From Laburnicola sp. R22_1 (Eukaryota > Ascomycota > Dothideomycetes > Pleosporales > Didymosphaeriaceae): a DNA stretch of 64,000 nucleotides. How positions within the stretch are numbered: position 1 is the first letter of the stretch; every line of letters starts with the position of its first letter. The notes under the pieces are model-generated. The model saw only the letters and a program-made list of their open reading frames with translations. It had not been told where the DNA came from and did not search any database. Below are positions 51,401-62,864 of the stretch, one piece after another. The stretch covers positions 1,302,001-1,366,000 of the forward strand of contig JACONQ010000001.1 of NCBI GenBank assembly GCA_014281115.1. The letters run 5' to 3'. The translations under genes and the position numbers were made by a program.

Positions 51401-54400
51401 CTTTAGCTCGATGAGCTAAGGATGCCACGTTGATACCGATGCGGATGTTAGTCTGAGAAGAGGACGCAGATGGTTGAATGTCTACAATGGAGCATTGGGT
51501 CTTGACGTGCCGTTGGTAGAGTGCAGCAGCTTTGAGGTCCTCCCTTGCCGTGACTTCACCTCTATCGTCGACGCTCCATAATATTCTTGGAAGAGTCGGC
51601 GAGCAGTGACAATTCTTTGGGCGTGCTGAGCGGAACGTATGCCATTGAGAGAAGTCCGGGTGAACTTTTGCTTGTTCCAGGGCCCACGCATACTGAGAAA
51701 ATGTCTGGACGTCTAAAGTCTCCTTTAACTGTATGTCCAAGATGGTTATAGCTTCCGAACAGTCGCTGCATGAGATTTTAGACAGTGCCAGTTCGCTAGG
51801 AATTGTGACGTCTAGCGATGGAACAGCAACACCTAAGCTGACATTCTTTCGCACCCAGATGCCTGGTATAGTCAGGTGGACTTTTCGTACTTCGCAAGAT
51901 TCCATCCCCCACGGTTGAAACGATGGGTCCAGGTGCCCCAGTGTGATTCTGGACTGACCGTACGGTAAGCGATTACAATCTTCGCTAAAGACGAAGGTAT
52001 CTTGATCACTTGTACCAGTGAGATGCTGGTCCAGGAACATGTATAGATCACTGCCGTCAGTCTTCTTGTATAAACTGTTCTTCGCCGTGCCACAATCTTT
52101 AAGTAGAGAATAGCTCCCTGTGAGCTCCTCAATTTGATAGACACCAGTAGATATATGCAGATCTAGTGGCATCTTCTCGTCTTTGTATAGAATGAGCCCA
52201 AGGCGGTTCCTCCAACTACTGGTGAGTTGTTGAGATGCAGAGATTTCTAAAGAATGCGTCTGGGACTTGGCGATGCGTACTTCCCAAGCTACATCAAGCA
52301 GGGAGGACTGAGCGACACCACGAGCGAAAGGCAGAGCAAGCGTTTTCCTCAGGGGGCTATTTGCCGGTTCCGATTTAGGACAGCAAAGATATAAACGTCA
52401 CTGAAGCTTATCGGCGACGTGTAGCTCCAGGGTTGCCTCCGGTGATTTGTAGGAGATTATCCAGTGTTTGTCCGATCTCTTGAAATTGTCCTGCCGCATA
52501 AGTGTAAGATAGACTTGCGTACTACTTTGATACACTGGGATGACTTACTATGCAGAAGTACTGGGACTGTAGATTGGCGTCTTGTATCCGATTTATGAAG
52601 GCCTTCTCATCTTTGGCGGGTGCGCTCCCGAAGCCCTTCTCTATGCTTTTGGTACTCGGAAAGCTTTTCAGAACAAGCCTCGGAGGAAGGAGCGATCTCC
52701 ATTTTGTCTGAAAGTCACTCGGCGTTCTCGTCCTTTGGTCATTCGTACAGAAAGACGTATATGAATGGGCTGGATTACCCGCGCACTTGGAACATGCAGT
52801 ATGATCGCAATCTTGACAGATCTTTATTTCGGCGTGCGAGCGGCCTTTCGTTCCTTCGCAATTGCAGAGCTTTGAGGTCAGCCTTGCGTCGTTGATCAGC
52901 GCCTGAAGATCGATGGTTGTAGCATCGGGAGGTGATAGCCTGGAGATAAAAAAATACATGTCAGTCAGGCCACCTTGCGAGTGAGTGAAGGCAGATGACA
53001 CAGCTCAGAACACGTACCTCGTTATCCGCGCGGGGGGAGCTACGATTAAAGCAGTAGTGTCTCCACGGTTAAACTTTGGTCGCTGCTTATGGTCTGGGGT
53101 AGTCTTCTTGAACGCTTTGAACGACGAAATTAAGGTAGAGAGAAGTGACTGGTCTGGAGTAGTCTTCTTGAACGCTTTGGACGACGAAATTAAGGCAGCG
53201 AGAAGTGACGCCCCAATCACTGTAGTTGTCATTGCATTCCCAGCAAGGTCCTGGCGATCTCTTTCCGTCTCTTTCCCGAAAATTAGCGTGTGCAGCGGCA
53301 TCCCTTGAAGCCGCAATAATTGGCTGCCTGTCAGAGTGGTCTGCCGGTTGGTCACAAAATCGATCCCATCCGGCGTAATGCAGGGCACGATACCAAGGGT
53401 AGATTTGAATCGATCCACGTTCTGGGACACATCCCAAACAAGCATTTTGTACATAGCGTCATAGTCTTCGAATTGAGCAGCTCGGAGAGAAGCTATGTCA
53501 ATACAGTCGAAGACCCGTGTCGACTGAGAATTGAACCACTTATGGTTGGCAAAGTCAGGAGGTCGAACTGTACCGTTATCATTCGCTAAACGTAGGTGCA
53601 TGTCAGTGTGATTTCGAAAGCGAGAAACGTGCCCTGAGTGTTTTTTTGTGAAGCAAAGGCAGAACCATGCTTTTACTTTGTCCCCCGGAGTATTACATAC
53701 AGTAGGTAAAAGGACGTCGTTCACCTAGCATTTGGTCAGATTAAGCGTGCAGTGCGAAGCGAACTTTTATAATTACCGAGGTTCTCATCCGCGCGTATCT
53801 GGGCGTATCTCAAGCGACACAGCGCCCAATCGCGGTCTACAGCCCGAGCGGCGTGGTCCAACTGATCTGCATTGTCGCCTGAAAGGAATGCTTCGAACGG
53901 ACTGCTGCATTGACGTTGCAACTTGACCATTACATCTCTCCATGCATCTACAACTTTGGACGTAGGTTCTGCGAACTGTTTTCGATCGATCGCGATCATG
54001 TACATTCGCATTCGAGTTTGCGGAATGTAATAGTTCTTCGTGTCACAAGTCATCCACGTAAAACTGTAGTCGATCTTATCCCACCTTGTCTTGAAACTAT
54101 CCCAAAACGCTTTGGTTTGTTGTACGTTCTCAATGAGAACAACGGTCGGTCGGAAACGTTTTGCATATGCATATATTGCTCTCCAGGTATCGCCCGACTC
54201 GCCGTTTTCGGACAGGCCCTTTTGGTGAGTGTTCAGGCGGGAGAGGTCCTTACAAGAGAAGCTTGCGGCCAGTATGTCGAGTTTACCAGGGATTTTCTCC
54301 TCCGCTCCGTATGCTGTAGTTGCCGTTTTAGCATCCTCTGGAATGAATTCGCGCATATCCCGAAACAGTAGTGGCGGCCGAAAATTGCGCTCGATGAAGC

Positions 54401-55438
54401 CTTGTTTATGGACATCAATTTCCGCACTAAAGACGTGATCAACATGGATTTGCCGTTTTCCTAGCTTTTGGAGGCTTTGGGATATCATCTCCAATGAAAT
54501 GAGTGGTGACTCAGTTCCGGAGCACATGGTCCCAATACGGATCGGGCGATCACCAAGTTCTTCCAGTACATCTCCTAACCCAAGACCTAGGGCCTTAGTG
54601 GTCAAGTCCAAAAAGATATCCTCAGGGTTGTCCAATGGTGGCAGGGTTTGGTCAATGCCCTTTCGTCTCACTTGCGTCGAAGATCTGGGGACAGTCTTTC
54701 TCTTAGGCTTCGTAGCCGCGCGAACGACGATCTGATCGATGTCATCCATCTCGGTCATACTCGATTCGTCCCCGGAAGGTTCTGATGCAGAGGTGACTCG
54801 TAGACTGTTGCCGTAATCACTCTCACCGACCGTATAGTAATCCTCGCCCTCGTTCACAGCCTCATCGAATGTTTCGCTCAGCGACTCCATAGCGTAAGAC
54901 TTTCTGACGGTGCGCTTTCGAAGCCTGCGTGCCGACGTCCCTTCGATGGAGGGTGACGCCTGTGCGTCATCCTTGCTCGAGTCACTCTGATCTGCACCGG
55001 CACTGCCCGCCTGACTATCCTCTGGGTTGCACCCACTGTTCGCAGCAGTATGTATCGGTCTAGACGAAAGCACCGGTAAGGTTTGCGGAAGACCACGCCA
55101 TTGCTCTGGTGGCTTGAGAATGAGGCCAAGTCGTTTCCAGGCCGGAACGAACGGGGGCGCATTGGCGGCGTGAGACTTGGCTGGTGATATATCAGTAACC
55201 ATGTCTACCACCCATTGCGTTTGAACCGAGGGTTATATAAGTACGTACATGTCTCAGAAGGCGCGATGCACCTCCTCTTCGGCAATGACGCGTTGGCATT
55301 GGCAGTGCTCAGAGGCGTTCTTCGAGGCGCGGATGCGAGGGTAGTAGGTGGTATGCCTCGTGGTCGCACCGTGTGAACGGTATCGCCCTCCTGTGAAGAA
55401 GAACGCCGCCGCTTCCCTCGTCGATTTAAGGTCAGCAT
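48425..55438 (-). CDS. dnmt5: DNMT5-type DNA methyltransferase/RING/SNF2 ATPase with one in-frame TGA
   Basis: Maintenance-type CpG methyltransferase family in which an SNF2 ATPase drives methylation. Seven exons: 55438..55249, 55204..53777, 53724..53701 (24 nt), 53585..53018, 52939..52549, 52490..48913 and 48857..48425, 2,203 codons plus stop. N-terminal methyltransferase: GTMCSGTESP (about 289-296), the catalytic Cys in AASFSCKDLSRLN (Cys about 381), LIENVQ (about 420) and TQTRMRM-like TRMRMYMIA. A zinc-binding Cys cluster follows (CNCEG…CQDCDHTACSKC, about 762-800). Then come the SNF2 lobe with LADLPSFGKTVTTIAL (Walker A variant) and VVDEYHYL (DExH box), a RING finger (CDSPACQ…HCGHKACRTC, about 1905) and the C-terminal helicase lobe (IARCRRYKQQ). 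Codon 898 (52400..52398) is TGA; everything else is open. See findings. Confidence 0.9.
52398..52400 (-). other. in-frame TGA interrupting the DNMT5-type reading frame
   Basis: Reads CTT CAG TGA CGT TTA in a context DKLQ-stop-RLYLCCP. As I recall the family, a tryptophan (or less likely arginine) is usual at this point. Thirty codons before it and about 1,300 after it are open and family-like. The only stop-free splice alternative found removes 111 nt (52418..52308) with a weak GTCGCC donor and would delete conserved-looking residues. Confidence 0.85.
53090..53209 (-). repeat. 60-bp tandem duplication inside the DNMT5-type coding sequence
   Basis: Two units, 53090-53149 and 53150-53209, differ at about four bases. 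They encode two copies of a 20-residue block containing KAFKKTTPD (LISSSKAFKKTTPDQSLLST, then LISSFKAFKKTTPD). The block lies just after the methyltransferase domain and before the zinc cluster, and it keeps the frame. Confidence 0.85.
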
Positions 55439-56040
55439 CTTATAACCATAGCATGTATGAGTAGTTGTGACGTGCAAGGACCGCTGGCACTGAGTTTCAG
55501 CGATGGGTTTCACCAAGCTGCGGGGTTGGGAGAAGTCGTTGTGGAAAGAGGTGGGCGTCCGCTGTAGAGGTAAAGGCGTATAAAATGCCCCATGACTAGA
55601 ACAGCCAACACTGTGAACGCTAAAAAGGCAAGAGTGAAAGGATAGCAGCCGTCGCGTTAGCACGCGGCTCTTGTTATGTAAGCAACCTCGAGCTACACCC
55701 AACCCATGTATCACTGTGTCTTAGGTGAGAGCCATAGGCCGCTAAGCATTATAAGCACTACAAACCTCAGGTAGTCAGGCGGGTCACAGTTGGTGCTAGT
55801 ATATAAGGCCAGGGGGAAGGAGATCTAGGCAGGAGATCCAGGCAGGAGATCTTGGTGCAGGCAAGTAGCGGGCGGGATCCCCGTTCGGGGTAAGCGTACA
55901 AATGTACATAAGTAAGCTCACAGCTGCTGCGGCTGAGAGACTGACACACTGCACATATTTAATCAAGTCGATTGCTTCTGATTGACTGGGACTCATTCGG
56001 ATCGATTTTCAATTTCCATATTCTAGGAGATATACTCACC
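55439..56040. promoter_or_regulatory. divergent intergenic region, DNMT5-type gene and 2H phosphoesterase
   Basis: About 600 bp between the two divergent start codons. A short direct duplication of the GGAGATC/CAGGCAGGAG type occurs near 55818-55850. No gene was recognised; promoters for both genes are expected here. Confidence 0.45.
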
Positions 56041-57350
56041 ATGTCTGGGTATCTTAGCACACCTTTCTTCGAGGACCTCAGCAGAGTATCAGCATCAGCA
56101 TTCAGTAATCCATACGATGCACTGATTGCAACTTCAGAGAATGACCCAGTTAGTACTGCTGATTCCTACATCTTTTGGTCACTTACGAGCCCGTCAGATG
56201 CGATTGCAAGCCCGTTATACTACACATAGAGTTACAAGGAATAGCCAGCAGAAGGTGAAAATGCTCGACAAGGACTTCCCTGGCCCAAGCATCGACCCAA
56301 TTTTGCTACGTTTGAGCGACCATACCATAGAGCCGGATTATGTCGACCCAAGGAACTGTTTGGTGTTTTGGGGTCGGCCAAGCGAGAAGATCAAAGATCT
56401 GATCAATCGAGTTCAGCAGGAACTACTCTCAGTCGCTCCAAGTGAGTTGCATCGAGTCCATCACGAAGGAAATATAAGGATCCAAAGCAGTGTCTATAGC
56501 CTAAAGTCTACTACAGATCACTTACGTCCAGCTAGACCTGTGGACCATGCCTCAAGATCGTTTGCATATCACTGCTCTCGAGATTACTCACTCAAAGAAG
56601 GCCGAAGAAATCGAGCAGCTCGTTGACCCAATCCGTGGAAAGATCCCTCTCATTTCCGACTATACTTTCGATCATCGCACCCGGCTGATCAAGCCCATGA
56701 TCGGTTTCGATGCGTCTGCTCTGGCGCTGAGCTTTGTTCCCGCGGCAGGAGAGCCCTCTGAGCTTCCGAGATTGGTAGAAGAGGACAGGTATACGTACCA
56801 CCATCTACGCCGTGATCTCTACACTCTGTGCCAAACCATCGAAGTTTCGGTAGACTCGCGATACGTCGTACCCGTGAGTGGCTATGTTATACGCGATGCT
56901 TCGAGACAACGACTCATCATACACTTGCGTTTAGTCAAGCCACCTTACCATCGGCCGATTCATCAACCCGAAAGATTTTGCGGGCGGCAATGGGAGTTAT
57001 GAGCCACAAAGGATGGAGGCGTTCATCGAGAAGATTGAGGAGATAAACGGGTGGCTCCAGAAGGAGTTCTGGCCAGAGCACAATGATGGCATAGTTCCAG
57101 GGGGCGCAGACTGGCTAGTAGGAGAGGAAAAGGGGCTTGATTGCCGTGAGTCGCCCCGGAGACGTAATGGACATGCAATGTATGCTGATCGAAGATTGAC
57201 CTTGCAGGCATGGGAACGCTATGGTAAGCCTACTTAGCAGCTGATGCTTTTCGGCATGATTGCAGAGGCGCTGACTAATTTTGCAGGTATGGCGGAGGCG
57301 AGTCTATCCACCAAGGGAAGGGTTTCAAATCTCCATGGGTTCCTACCTGA
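56041..57350 (+). CDS. 2H phosphoesterase superfamily protein (LigT/cyclic phosphodiesterase-like)
   Basis: Six exons: 56041..56148, 56198..56441, 56536..56873, 56935..57145, 57208..57223 (16 nt) and 57287..57350, giving 326 residues. The two signature H-x-T/S motifs are present: RLHITALEI (His 128) and SSHLTIGRFI (His 233), about 105 residues apart as the superfamily requires. Members hydrolyse 2',3'-cyclic phosphates or related RNA ends; the fungal branch is uncharacterised as far as I know. Other conserved-looking blocks are PIDPILLRLSD, CLVFWGRP and the C-terminal WYGGGESIHQGKGF. The acceptor of intron 2 (CAGCTAG before 56536) was chosen over the CAG five bases earlier because only it keeps the frame. 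Confidence 0.85.
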
Positions 57351-57843
57351 TCGTATCTGGTACCTAGGTACCATAGGTAGACTGTTTAAAGCTCATAGAT
57401 CGTAGCAAATAGCAACAAACGTTTGTATTGCATTTGCCCATATACGGTACTCGGACGAATACTCCAACAGTTGTCTGTATGCGTAATACCCACCCTTAGA
57501 CAACACGGGTAGACAGATAGATTCACAGTAGACTACCAGGTATTGAAGTTTGGGTGAGGTGGCGGGGTCATGGTCCGAGCTTCCCCGCTGCGCAGCTGCG
57601 GGCTGGGCTGGGCTGCAGCTCTCAGCGTGAATGAAACCGCTATGAAACATCTTTGTCTCTACTACTACTACGTTCATACACATCGCATTCTGAAGTAACA
57701 CGTTGTCTACACAAGAACCGCTGCACCTGCACGAACACGAAGCGTGGCCCCTTTCCAGGCAGACATACCGACCGCGCTCCTGCCATACGTGGCCCTCGCA
57801 GCTTTTGTTAAATTCGACAGAGTAGCTGCGAGACACTCACATC

Positions 57844-60512
57844 ATGTTCAACCGCGATAGACTGCCTGGCTTGCCTGGCAGCTCGCCTCGCCCCCCACAG
57901 CAACAGCCTCAACGCCCTCCACAACGCAACGACGGCTACGGGAGACCTCTGCAACAGCAATACCCACAGCAACAACAGCCTCCACCGCCAGGCCACGACG
58001 CGAGAAGCATGTCGGCGCGAGTGCTACAGCTGCGGCCTATTAAGAGTCCCGGTGGCGACGCCTATGTTTTCGGCAATCTGTATGTCCTATAGCACGAGCT
58101 CTTTGGTTTCCGCATAGTCTGCCTGTGCAATGTATCCCGAGGCATACATGTTGTGGAAACCAATGATCCCAGGCTACTTTTTTGAATGCGAGAGTAGAGC
58201 TCCTTCGCTGACATGCACGCAGAGTCGCTGTCTCCCCGCAAGACCTTCCCCGCCCTCGCGACGGTTCCGATGTCTACGTGAAAGTCAACCGTAACTACGT
58301 CCTCTCGGCAAGGCCTACCGAAGGCTGCCAGCCTGGTGAGATAGGTCTGACGGATGCACAGCGGACGTGGGCCGGCATCTCGCTCGGCCCTCAGGATGTC
58401 GTGACTGTCGAGCCATACGATGCGTTCAGTCAGGGCGGACAATCGTATCTTGGAAATCTCGAAGTCGAAATTGGCTTTGCCGGGAGAAAGACCACAGAGG
58501 CCCCATACGACCAGGAAGAGTTGGGGTCCATTTTCAAGAAGGTATTATGGAAGTAGTCCGCATTCGTTGCCGAGGGCTAATACGTGGTAGAATTTTGAGA
58601 ACCAGGTTCTTGCGCCCGGTCAGCAATTGCTCATGGATGTCAAGAGCATCGTTCTTCGAATGTCTGTACGCACTGTACAACTGGTTGATCTCTCCATGGA
58701 GAAGGCCGAGTCTGCGTCAGGGGCTCCTTTGACAGATCCCAACGCGCGAGGGATTCTCACTCAGCATACCCAAATCGACTTTTTCAAGGATGCACGCACC
58801 AACATCAAGATAAAAGCATCAACTCGGCGGCCGGCTGCCAATTCTATCATTCAACCAGGCTTCAAGTTTGAGGACATGGGCATCGGCGGATTAGATACAG
58901 AGTTCAGCGCCATCTTTCGGAGAGCATTCGCTTCCCGTATCTTTCCACCTGGGCTTGTCGAGAGGCTCGGTATACAGCACGTCCGTGGTCTCCTTCTGTA
59001 CGGCCCCCCAGGAACTGGAAAAACACTGATAGCTCGACAAATCGGCAAGATGTTGAATGCGAGAGAGCCAAAGGTCATCAACGGTCCCGAGGTGCTCAAT
59101 AAGTACGTTGGTCAGTCCGAAGAGAATATTCGAAAGATGTTCGCCGACGCAGAGAAGGAATACAAAGAGAAGGGCGACGAGAGTGGACTTCACATCATTA
59201 TCTTCGACGAATTGGATGCGGTGTGCAAGCAGAGAGGGTCCGGTACGGGCGGTACCGGAGTAGGTGATAGTGTTGTTAACCAACTTCTGTCGAAGCTCGA
59301 TGGTGTTGACCAGCTGAACAACATTCTCCTCATCGGTATGACAAACCGAATGGACATGATCGACGAAGCTCTTCTTCGTCCCGGCCGTCTCGAGGTCCAC
59401 ATGGAAATCTCCCTTCCTGACGAGGCAGGCCGCGCACAAATCCTTAAAATCCATACTACGAAGATGCGTAACAATAACACCATTGAACGGGACGTTGATG
59501 TGGAGGAATTGGCGAAACTGACCAAGAATTTTTCTGGTGCGGAAATCAACGGTCTCGTCAAAGCAGCGTCGTCCCATGCCATGACTCGGCATATTAAAGT
59601 CGGCACAATAGCAACCATCGACCGCGATGTGGAGAAGAACATGAGGGTCAGCCGCGAAGACTTCATACATGCCCTCGACGAGGTGAAGCCTATGTTCGGT
59701 GCCGCGGAAGAGGAACTTGGCCAGCGTGTACGCGGCGGCATCATACACTTCTCATCTTTCATAAACGAGATCCTCGACGAGGGTCAGCTCTTCATCAACC
59801 AAGTCAGGAAGGGATCGACTCCTGTACTGTCAGTTGCGCTGCATGGACCCCCCGGGAGTGGTAAAACAGCCCTTGCAGCAAAAATGGCCATGGATTCGGA
59901 GTTTCCGTTGATAAAGCTGGTATCACCGGAAAACATGGTTGGATTTAGCGAGATGCAGAAGGTACAGCAACTTGACAAGACGTTCCGAGATGCATACAAG
60001 AGTACACTAGGCATTATTGTGATTGACAACATTGAGCTCCTCGTCGACTGGGTACCCATCGGACCTCGGTTCAGCAACAGCGTTTTGGTTGCGCTTAAAG
60101 TCCTGCTCGCAAAACAACCACCCAAGGTAGGTGGCTATCACACTCGACCCTCTCACGGATGGACTAACACAGACAGGGCCGTCGGTTGCTGATCTTTGCA
60201 ACAACCACTGAGCGCTCAGTGCTCACTCAGCTAGATCTTTTCAGCCGCTTCGATGCAGACATTGCCGTACCCAACGTGAATGCGCAGGCTGAGCTTGCAG
60301 AGGTGTTGCGAAATTCAGGCGCGTTCTCGGATCGTGACCAGCAGCGAGCGATTGGAGAGATACAGGAGATCACGGGTAGCATCGATGTGGGTGTGGGCAT
60401 CAAGAAGATCCTGACAGCCATTGAGACGGCCAAGGAAGACCAGGACGTACCTGGCCGGTTCGCGAGGGTCATGTCGAGTGCAATCTCAGCCAAGCAGAGT
60501 TCGTACGCATGA
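57844..60512 (+). CDS. sec18: Sec18/NSF AAA+ ATPase
   Basis: Disassembles SNARE complexes after membrane fusion throughout the secretory pathway. Exons are 57844..58079, 58223..58541, 58591..60126 and 60177..60512, giving 808 residues, slightly longer than usual because of a Gln/Pro-rich N-terminal extension (about 15-50). The N domain is followed by D1 with Walker A GPPGTGKT and Walker B IIIFDELDAV, an SRH with RPGRLEVHMEI, and D2 with Walker A GPPGSGKT and a degenerate Walker B (IIVIDNIELL), as normal for NSF D2. The first intron (143 nt) is one of the longer ones. No defects were seen. Confidence 0.95.
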
Positions 60513-62167
60513 ACACAGGATCGGAAGGAACAGAGTTGGGGGAAAGTAGGTGGTCGTCAGCTCTAGTGCCGGTTGGATAGACTCAAATATAGTAGACTGT
60601 GTAGAAGCGGTCTATTCTTGGTGCGTTGAAATTGCCTGAAGGACCTTCACTTTGCAGACACGGACTCAGCACACGGCACACTGGTTCGGCGCATAGTTTG
60701 TGCGTGGGATAGGCTCAAGGCTTCCGACGTGAGCGAAGGTCGGGCTATTGTCGTGTCTCGACGCGACTCGCATGGCAGCCATGACAGCGGTGCCACCCGT
60801 CCAGCGCGAGGACAGCTGTCGCTGTGGTCTGCGTTCTGGCTTGCGGGACGCCAGCGGCGAGGGAGCACGCCACGGCAGAGACGGTGGATAGGTGACACCA
60901 CGGCATGGCGTAGCGTAACGTCACGTCAGGGGAAGCCAGGTGCATGCTGGCAGCGCGCGGAGACGGTCACATGGAGAGATCCATATGCAGCTCACCGCCA
61001 CTAGGGCTGCTGCGCATGTCTGGCCGTTGCTTGGAGTGTTTTGTCGATGCGAGTGAGGTGTCGTGCGAGGATGCACGAGCAGGGATCAGCCGCGCAGAAG
61101 GCGCACAGGAGGATGACGCACCAAGGGCGAGGCCAGCGTGGGTCGGCCCGAGAGGCCTCCTGGCAGCCTGCGCATGCTCCAGCGTATGCTCCAGCGTCAG
61201 CGTCCTCGACGGCCACCTGCATCGACACCGTCACGGCTCCGACAATCAAGTCAAGCCCCCCTTCGCGCAGCAAAGCCCCCCCGGCTGGCACAAGAGTCCG
61301 CCACCGGCCTGCAGCGCCTAGCCGATTGCCATGATCTTCCGCCTGCCTCGTCCAGATTGCATGCTCCACGCCGTTGGCGTGCTGTCGAGCCAGCGCATCA
61401 CTTTTGACAGCACTTAGCATGTCCGTCAGCCATACTACCCATGCACGTACAGACGCCGCCTACAGCATCCGCTCTCGCTGCTTTTGCTCCTAGCCCAGGG
61501 TTCGCGTCTGCTGCGCTTACAATGCCTCGCTGCCTTTAGTCCTGCGTTGCTGCCGTCGGTCGAGTCTACTGCTCTGAATATCCCCCCTCGGTGCAATTGC
61601 ACCCAGGATTCGCTCCGCCTTGCCTCTCTGCCCATCCGAGCTGTATGTCAGTTCCGTCAGCAGGTTGTCATTGGCCAATGGCACTTTGCCGGATCGCAAG
61701 ACGCGCTCCAGGCATTTTGGACCGGCTGCGACCTGCAGTCTAGGCCTCACATACATACAGCTCCAGTGACGCTCTTTAGCTTCGGATCCAGCGGAAAACG
61801 GTTTCAGTGGTTGTAGGACTATGCAGTCTTATCACCGGCCGGGCGGGGGTGACAAGCAAGAGGCGCCATGTTGGGGTCAGAGCTATGCCCCGTAGACCAT
61901 GATGCTTGCCGTCTCGGTGCCGTCAAAAGGTATAAAAGGGAGTCATGATGTGGCCTGGACAGCTTTCTTTTCTGAATCCATTTCCTCTCGATTGCCCCAA
62001 AGCCAAAGCATACTTTCTCCTCATCCTTAGTGCCTTCATAGCACCAAGTCATCTGCTCCTAGCATTGCTCTTCCAATCAATCCTTCATACAGCGCCACCT
62101 CAGGCATATTCCTGTGCAGCTAGCTTGCTCTCCGTCTTCCTGTATTACGCTTCACCACCAAGCAAAC
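60513..62167. other. intergenic between Sec18 and the KxDL protein
   Basis: 1.65 kb, GC-rich in 60.7-61.4 kb with long uninformative frames on both strands (for example 61001-61420). No family was recognised. A TATA box sits at 61931. Confidence 0.4.
61931..61937 (+). promoter_or_regulatory. TATA box, probably for the KxDL-protein gene
   Basis: TATAAAA in the context AGGTATAAAAGGG, about 230 bp upstream of the ATG at 62168 and followed by a C/T-rich leader. It is the clearest TATA element noticed in the window. Confidence 0.45.
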
Positions 62168-62864
62168 ATGTCTGCCACACACGCTTATTACCCATCCTAC
62201 CCCTCGGGTTCACTGCCCATCAGTATGCCCCAGAAACCCGGATACTACTGCCCTCACCCGCAGAACGTCTACGGCCGCGTGTCAGCGTCACCACCAGAGG
62301 AGCCAGAGAGCGTCACTACATCTGGTGTTGCGTCATACGAGCCGTCAGCCACATCAAGCAGCTATGCTGGCAGCGCTAGTGATTACGACTCCACCGGAAC
62401 AACCGCAGGCGTGGATCTGCTAGACTACATGGGTGACCGATTGAACCGTTCGTTCGATCCAACACCCCTAGACCGCAGTGTAGCGAAACAGACACAAACG
62501 TAAGTTTCACGCCCCTTGAATCCCCGAGATTTCATCTTGTTGCAAACGAACGCAGGAACTAACGAAACGGTAGGTCGGGTGAGCTGAACGCCAAACACCG
62601 CGAGCTCCTAGAGCTGCAGGCACTGGCGCAGCAACGAATGGCCGGCGCACGAGCGAACTTTGCAGACGGCATGAGAGCAGCAAAGGATGTACAGAAGGAT
62701 CTGCAATGGACGCAGAAACGAGTAGAGTGAGTTCGTCGTGTGTGGTCAGTGCCAGTGCGAAAGGCTGATTTCCGAGCAGTGCTTTGAACAACCGCGCAGC
62801 CCGTAAATATCCTGACCAGTACAAGGCCGCTCAGCGCCGGTACCCCGCCCCTGTTGACTACTAG
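62168..62864 (+). CDS. kxd1: KxDL-domain protein (KXD1/BLOC-1-like)
   Basis: Exons are 62168..62499, 62574..62726 and 62780..62864, giving 189 residues. The N-terminal 105 residues are Pro/Ser/Tyr-rich and disordered. The C-terminal 80 form a helical KxDL-like domain: AKHRELLELQALAQQRMAGA, then VQKDLQWTQKRVDALNNRAA and KYPDQY. KXD1 is a subunit of the BLOC-1 complex in endosomal maturation. Both introns are regular (GTAAGT and GTGAGT donors) and phase-consistent. The family call rests on the short helical motif, so it is moderate. Confidence 0.72.

Noticed and set aside
52308..52418. A 111-nt intron that would remove the TGA from the DNMT5-type gene
   Set aside because: The frame would be kept, but the donor GTCGCC is weak and the segment encodes residues (EPANSPLRK, LPFARG) that look conserved in this family. 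Kept only as an alternative.
61001..61420. 139-codon minus strand frame between Sec18 and the KxDL gene
   Set aside because: GC-rich, open on both strands, no motif, no splice or initiation context worth reporting.
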